This document shows positions 55,941-60,345 of a stretch of DNA of 60,345 nt, in pieces. Origin of the DNA: Mycobacterium kyorinense (GTDB lineage Bacteria; Actinomycetota; Actinomycetes; Mycobacteriales; Mycobacteriaceae); assembly GCF_001672775.1 (NCBI RefSeq), contig NZ_LZKJ01000115.1:1-60345 (forward strand), in the 5' to 3' direction. The stretch's first letter is position 1. Every line of letters begins with the position of its first letter. The notes below the pieces were generated by a model, which worked only from the letters and a program-made list of their open reading frames with translations, was not told where the DNA came from and made no database searches. The position numbers and the translations under genes were made by a program.

Positions 55941-57053
55941 TCAAGCCACCCGGTACTGCTGCAGGTCGGCCTCTTTGACGGTCAGCCCGTGGCCGGGCGC
56001 GGTCCGGTCCGGATGTAGGGCCCCGTCCGGCTCCGGGTCGATGGTGCCGTCGAACGCCATGCCTTCGATCCGCACATGATCGTGGAAGTACTCCAGGTGG
56101 CGCAGGTGCCATACCGCCGTCCCGACGTGAGCGCTGATCTGCGGCGCGCAGTGCAGCGACAGGTCCATGCCGCGACCGTCGCACAGCGCGGCGACCTTGA
56201 GCACACCGGTGATCCCCAACGCGCGCGTGACGTCAGCCTGTAAGCAGTCCACCGCGCCCGCCGCCAGCATCTGGTGGAAATACGGCAGGTGGTAGCCGTA
56301 TTCGCCGGCGGTGATGTCCATCCCGCCGGGGCCCTGCTCGCAGAGCTGGCGCAGGCCGTCGAGGTCATCGGAGGACACCGGTTCTTCGAACCACCGCACG
56401 TCGTACTCGGCGAAACGTTGCGCCCACAGCAGCGCTTGCTTGCGGTTGTAGGCCCCGTTGGCGTCGACAAAAAGCTCCGCGGAGTCGCCGATCGCCGAGC
56501 GGGCCGCGGCCACCCTGTCGGTGTCGGCGGCCGGGTCGCGGCCGACCTTCATCTTGACCCGCGGTATTCCGGCATCGACCCATCCGCACAGCTGCTCGCG
56601 CAGAGTGTCGTTGTCGTAGGAGGTGAACCCGCCGCTGCCGTAGACCGGCGTGGCGTCGTGCACCGCGCCGAGCGCGACCGCCAGTGGTTCGTCGAGTAGC
56701 CGGGACCGCAAGTCCCACAGCGCGATATCGACCGCCGAAATCGCCTCGGCGACCACGCCCGGCTTGCCCAGATTGCGCACGGCATGTTGCATCTGGGCCC
56801 ATCGGGCCGGTGGCTGCAGCGCGTCGGCGCCCTTGACGACGTCGGCCAGCTTGGACTGGATCACGGTCACCACGGCTGTGCCGCCGTAGGTGTAGCCGGT
56901 GCCGACCTGACCGCCGGCCCGCACGGTGACCAGCACGAAGGTGGTCGAATCCCACGTCAGGGTGCCGTCGGATTCTGGGGCGTCGGTGGGAATCGAGTAG
57001 GCCGAAGCATCGACGGATTCGACAGGGATTGCTGAGCCGGCACGCGAAGGCAT
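55941..57053 (-). CDS. Enolase-superfamily enzyme (mandelate racemase/muconate-lactonizing type)
   Basis: A 370-residue enzyme with the N-terminal capping domain and TIM barrel of the superfamily. Catalytic and metal residues appear in order: the KxK pair in VKMKVGRD, Asp in FVDANGAY, Glu in WFEEPVSSDD, Glu in DITAGEYGYH, and His in SLHCAPQISA. These proteins abstract a proton alpha to a carboxylate and dehydrate, racemise or lactonise sugar acids or related acids. The substrate is unknown; its divergent neighbour is a carbohydrate hydrolase, which is compatible with sugar-acid metabolism. Start is ATG at 57053. Confidence 0.88.
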   Translation of the reverse strand: MPSRAGSAIPVESVDASAYSIPTDAPESDGTLTWDSTTFVLVTVRAGGQVGTGYTYGGTAVVTVIQSKLADVVKGADALQPPARWAQMQHAVRNLGKPGVVAEAISAVDIALWDLRSRLLDEPLAVALGAVHDATPVYGSGGFTSYDNDTLREQLCGWVDAGIPRVKMKVGRDPAADTDRVAAARSAIGDSAELFVDANGAYNRKQALLWAQRFAEYDVRWFEEPVSSDDLDGLRQLCEQGPGGMDITAGEYGYHLPYFHQMLAAGAVDCLQADVTRALGITGVLKVAALCDGRGMDLSLHCAPQISAHVGTAVWHLRHLEYFHDHVRIEGMAFDGTIDPEPDGALHPDRTAPGHGLTVKEADLQQYRVA

Positions 57054-57113
57054 GGACGGTGACTACCCGCAACGCAAAGCGGGTATGCCCGACGTGGCGA
57101 AATGAAAGGGACT

Positions 57114-58901
57114 ATGGCAAACGAACCACTACTGGCTGAACAGCTTGCGCCGCATGTACTTCGGGAGTACGCGTTGCTGGCCGACGGAGAGCGGGGGATT
57201 GTCGTCGGGCCGCGTGGTGATTGCTGCTGGATGTGTCTGCCGCGCTGGGACAGTCCCGCGGTGTTCAGCTCATTGCTGGGCGGCGGCGGCGTCTACGCCG
57301 TCTCACCGGATCACCCGCGCTACGTCTGGGGCGGACGATACGAACACCGGTCGCTGATCTGGCGGTCACGGTGGGTGACCACCGACGGGATCGTCGAATG
57401 CCGCGAGGCGCTGGCATTTCCCGGCGACCCGCACACCGCGGTGATACTTCGGCGCATTCGCGCGCTTGACCGGCCCACCCGGATGCGGATCAGACTCGAC
57501 CTGCGCGCGGAGTTCGGCGCTAAGGGCATTGGCGACTTGTCCTGCACCGACGGAGTCTGGACCGGTCGCTCGGGGCCCCACCGCTTCCGCTGGGTGGGCG
57601 CCGGCGACGCGCGACGCGGCGACGACGGCGCGCTGGAGGCGATCGTCGAAGCCAGTCCCGGCACGGACCACGACCTGGTGCTGGAACTGTCCGACCAGGA
57701 GTTGCCGTCGGACGTCGTGCGGCCCAACGATGCCTGGCGCGACACCGAACATGCATGGATGCAAGCCGTTCCGGAGTTCTCCGGCACAATCGCGGACCTC
57801 GACACTCGCAGCGCGTATGCGGTGCTGCGCGGCCTGACCAGCAGCGGGGGCGGGATGGTCGCCGCGGCGACGATGTCGCTGCCCGAGCGGGCTGAGCAGG
57901 GACGCAACTACGACTACCGCTATTGCTGGATCCGCGACCAGTGCTACGTCGGGCAGGCAGTCGCCGCGGCGGGCGGCTACCCATTGCTCGACGACGCCGT
58001 GAGGTTCATCAGCGAGCGCGTGCTCGACGACGGCCCGGGGTTGAAGCCGGCCTACTGCGTCACCGGTGATGTCGTGCCGGGGGAGCAGGACCTCGACCTG
58101 CCGGGGTACCCGGGGGCGGCTGTCAAGACCGGTAATTGGGTGACCGACCAATTCCAGCTTGACGCCCACGGCGAGGCTTTGCTGCTGCTGGCGGCCGCGG
58201 CACGGCTGGACCGGCTCGACAGCGTGCATTGGCGTGCCGTGCGCACCCTGGTCGAGGCCATCGAGAAGCGTTGGCGCGAGCCCGATGCCGGCCTCTGGGA
58301 AATCGATGACCGGCGGTGGGCGCACTCTCGGCTGATCTGTGCGGCCGGGTTGCGACGCGCCGGCGAGGTAGCACCACGACAGCAGGGCGCCGAGTGGCAG
58401 CGGTTGGCCGACGTGCTGATCGCCGACGCCGATTCGGACTGCCTGCATCCGTCGGGCAGATGGCAACGGGCGCCGGATGATTCGCGGGTCGACGCCGCGT
58501 TGCTGCTTCCCGCGATCCGCGGGGCCATCCCGGCCAACGATCCGCGCAGCGTTACCACCCTCGACGCAGTGCGCAGCGACCTCGGCCGTCATGGGTTCGT
58601 GTACCGCTTCAAACCCGACGAGCGTCCGCTCGGCGAAGCCGAAGGGGCCTTCTTGCTCTGCGGATTCCTGATGGCACTGGCCGATCATCAGCAAGGCAAC
58701 GACTTGGCGGCGGTGCGCTGGTTCGAGCGCAATCGCACCGCCTGCGGCCCACCCGGCTTACTCACCGAGGAGTTCGACGTCGATCAACGCCAGTTGCGGG
58801 GCAACCTCCCGCAGGCGTTTGTGCATGCCCTGTTGTTCGAGTCCTCGCACCGGCTCGCCGACTCGGTCGGGCCGTCGGTGGGCACCGGGACGGGCAGGTA
58901 G
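57114..58901 (+). CDS. Glycoside hydrolase family 15 protein (glucoamylase/trehalase type)
   Basis: A 595-residue protein with the N-terminal beta-sandwich domain and C-terminal (alpha/alpha)6 barrel typical of GH15. The motif YDYRYCWIRDQCYVGQA near residue 268 lines the active site; DRRWAHSRLICAAG and LLTEEFDVDQRQLRGNLPQAF follow, the latter carrying a catalytic-region Glu. Mycobacterial GH15 enzymes include the trehalase Rv2402, so trehalose or alpha-glucans are the likely substrates. No signal peptide is seen. I chose the ATG at 57114 (MANEPLLAEQ) after a GAAAGGG; an ATG at 57102 would add four residues. It diverges from the enolase-type gene by about 60 bases. Confidence 0.87.
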   Translation: MANEPLLAEQLAPHVLREYALLADGERGIVVGPRGDCCWMCLPRWDSPAVFSSLLGGGGVYAVSPDHPRYVWGGRYEHRSLIWRSRWVTTDGIVECREALAFPGDPHTAVILRRIRALDRPTRMRIRLDLRAEFGAKGIGDLSCTDGVWTGRSGPHRFRWVGAGDARRGDDGALEAIVEASPGTDHDLVLELSDQELPSDVVRPNDAWRDTEHAWMQAVPEFSGTIADLDTRSAYAVLRGLTSSGGGMVAAATMSLPERAEQGRNYDYRYCWIRDQCYVGQAVAAAGGYPLLDDAVRFISERVLDDGPGLKPAYCVTGDVVPGEQDLDLPGYPGAAVKTGNWVTDQFQLDAHGEALLLLAAAARLDRLDSVHWRAVRTLVEAIEKRWREPDAGLWEIDDRRWAHSRLICAAGLRRAGEVAPRQQGAEWQRLADVLIADADSDCLHPSGRWQRAPDDSRVDAALLLPAIRGAIPANDPRSVTTLDAVRSDLGRHGFVYRFKPDERPLGEAEGAFLLCGFLMALADHQQGNDLAAVRWFERNRTACGPPGLLTEEFDVDQRQLRGNLPQAFVHALLFESSHRLADSVGPSVGTGTGR

Positions 58902-58941
58902 CGATGGTTTGCCGTCAATCGTCGCGGGGTACGCAGCCGCC

Positions 58942-59427
58942 GTGGGTCTTGTCGTGCGCGTTTTGCAGCGCAGTCGGCTGTACCGGATGTTGCGACTGGG
59001 TGGCTATGTCGCTTTCGACCTGCCGCGCACGGTGACCGCGCTGGGGGGAGTGCTGCTGCTGGGCATCGTCGCGGCACACATCTATGTCCTGACCCGAGAG
59101 ACGTCGCCGCCGGTCTACTTCGTCATCTACGCCGCCGCGCTGATCGCCGGCTGCCTGCTGGCCGCCGGCGTCATGTGGCTGGGGCTGAATCCCCGTCTGC
59201 CGCAGCTGGGTTGGCTGTTGGGCGACCTGGTATCGCTGGTGTTTCTCGGTTTGTATCTGGCCAGCCGGGCGGCCAGCATGCCGGGCCTGGTGGCGGTAAC
59301 GGGTCGGTGGGACGTTGCGCCCGGCACGTGGGCGTTGGCTTGTGCCGGGGGCTTCATCGCGGTTCACATGACGGTGCTGTTGGGCATCAATGTGGCCTAC
59401 CCGCAACGACAGAATTGGCACGACTGA
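58942..59427 (+). CDS. Small integral membrane protein upstream of a cytochrome b protein
   Basis: About 161 residues with four hydrophobic spans (TALGGVLLLGIVAAHIYVL, YFVIYAAALIAGCLLAAGVM, LLGDLVSLVFLGLYLASR and ALACAGGFIAVHMTVLLGI). The start is uncertain: GTG at 58942 or 58954 are both in frame without a strong ribosome-binding site. The stop TGA overlaps the next ATG by one base, so the two proteins are translationally coupled and perhaps form one membrane complex. I do not recognise a family. Confidence 0.65.
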   Translation: MGLVVRVLQRSRLYRMLRLGGYVAFDLPRTVTALGGVLLLGIVAAHIYVLTRETSPPVYFVIYAAALIAGCLLAAGVMWLGLNPRLPQLGWLLGDLVSLVFLGLYLASRAASMPGLVAVTGRWDVAPGTWALACAGGFIAVHMTVLLGINVAYPQRQNWHD

Positions 59428-60345
59428 TGACGTTCGACTACCCGGTGTGGCTGCGGATCGACCACTGGCTCAACGTGTTGTTCCTGACGTTGCTGTTGCG
59501 CAGCGGGATCGAGATCCTCGGCACCCACCCCAAGTTGTATTGGCGCGAGGACAGCAAACCCGGTACCGAGTGGGCGCGCTTCACCACCAAGGAGATGCCG
59601 ACCGATAAGTTGTACGACACGCTCGACGAGGAGGAGTCCTACAGCTCGATCGTCGCGTTGCCCGGCCACAAGAAGCTCGGGCTGGGCCGCCACTGGCACT
59701 TCTTCGCGGTGATCGGGTGGATTCTGGTCGGCCTGTCGTACTACATCCTGCTGTTCGCCACCGGCCAATGGCATCGGTACTGGCCGTATTCGTGGTCGAT
59801 ATTCTCCGAGGCCTGGAACGACATCGTCGCCTACATGACGTTCAACTTGCCGTCGCTGTTACCCAGCGAACCGCTGGATGCCATCCAGAAATTGGCGTAT
59901 GCCGGGGTCATCTTCGTCCTTGCCCCGTTCCAGATCCTGACCGGCGCGGCCCAGTCACCGGCGGTCGAGGCGCGCTTCCCGTGGTACGTCCGGCTGTGGG
60001 GGGGCCGGCAACGGGCGCGCAGCCTGCATTTCTTTGGCCTGGTCGCGTTTTTGGTCTTCATCGTGATCCATTTGTCGATGATCTTCTTCTGGGGCTGGGG
60101 CCAGCTCACCGCGGCGATGATCTTCGGCGCGGTGCGCAACATCAACTGGGCGACGTTCTGGTCGTTCGTGATCATCGGTGCGATCATCGCCGTCCACATC
60201 GCCGCAACGCAGTGGAGCCTTCGCCGGCCCATCCAGGTCCACAAAGCCTTGGGCACCATCAACACCCGGGCCAAACTCATGCTGTTGCGGCCGCTGAACT
60301 CGCGGCAGGACTATCCGGTGCACAAGCTGTCCAAAGAGCACCGCG
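59427..60345 (+). CDS. Cytochrome b-type membrane protein, cut by the window end
   Basis: The first 306 codons of a gene that runs off the window. The protein begins MTFDYPVWLRIDHWLNVLFL and has several spans with histidines placed to ligate heme (RIDHWLN, GRHWHFFAV, SLHFFGL, VIHLSMIFFW, VHIAATQW). This fits a diheme cytochrome b of the thiosulfate-reductase/formate-dehydrogenase gamma type. Mycobacterial relatives are often fused to a sulfite-oxidase-like molybdopterin domain, which would lie beyond the edge. It overlaps the preceding stop by one base. Confidence 0.8.
   Translation, partial: MTFDYPVWLRIDHWLNVLFLTLLLRSGIEILGTHPKLYWREDSKPGTEWARFTTKEMPTDKLYDTLDEEESYSSIVALPGHKKLGLGRHWHFFAVIGWILVGLSYYILLFATGQWHRYWPYSWSIFSEAWNDIVAYMTFNLPSLLPSEPLDAIQKLAYAGVIFVLAPFQILTGAAQSPAVEARFPWYVRLWGGRQRARSLHFFGLVAFLVFIVIHLSMIFFWGWGQLTAAMIFGAVRNINWATFWSFVIIGAIIAVHIAATQWSLRRPIQVHKALGTINTRAKLMLLRPLNSRQDYPVHKLSKEHR

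Overview
This window is high-GC actinobacterial DNA and almost certainly comes from a nontuberculous Mycobacterium. The main reason is that positions 1-17265 follow, from memory, the gene order of the M. tuberculosis Rv2681-Rv2667 block: RNase D, DUF3000, echA15, hemE, hemY/cgoX, chdC, a methyltransferase, msrB, aftC, the Rv2672 lipoprotein, ribD-like, zapE, a GNAT acetyltransferase, an exported protein and clpC2. AftC, an arabinogalactan/lipoarabinomannan arabinosyltransferase, is specific to this order of bacteria.

Layout. (1) 1-6080: a glyoxalase-fold protein, then a leftward block (rnd, DUF3000, echA15) joined to a three-gene redox cassette (membrane protein, gluconate-dehydrogenase-subunit-3-like protein, GMC oxidoreductase). 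(2) 6227-10119: a rightward, translationally coupled heme operon of the coproporphyrin-dependent pathway. (3) 10121-17265: msrB, aftC, an alpha/beta-hydrolase-like lipoprotein lacking its nucleophile, ribD-like, zapE, GNAT, an exported protein and clpC2. The clpC2 promoter carries two identical palindromes. (4) 17317-20290: small secreted proteins and a coupled NAD-formate dehydrogenase/SRPBCC pair. (5) 20331-20835: four tRNA genes (Val-GAC, Cys-GCA, Gly-GCC, Val-CAC). (6) 20836-21999: 1.16 kb with no convincing gene. (7) 22000-53169: one gene of 31,170 bp encoding a nonribosomal peptide synthetase of about 10,389 residues. (8) 53186-60345: a Gap/Sap-type membrane protein, a membrane-anchored proline-rich protein, an enolase-superfamily enzyme, a GH15 glycosidase, a small membrane protein and the start of a cytochrome b-type membrane protein.

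The standout is the giant synthetase. I read eight complete modules: C-A-T-E / C-A(N-methyltransferase)-T / C-A-T / C-A-T / C-A-T-E / C-A-T / C-A-T-E / C-A-T-thioesterase. It starts with a condensation domain, so the predicted product is an N-acylated octapeptide with D residues at 1, 5 and 7 and an N-methyl group on residue 2. The convergent neighbour belongs to the Gap/Sap family, whose known members help move glycopeptidolipids and sulfolipid to the mycobacterial surface. Together they look like a compact, possibly undescribed, surface lipopeptide locus. No MbtH-like protein, fatty-acyl-AMP ligase, glycosyltransferase or MmpL is present in the window, so those would have to be supplied from elsewhere.
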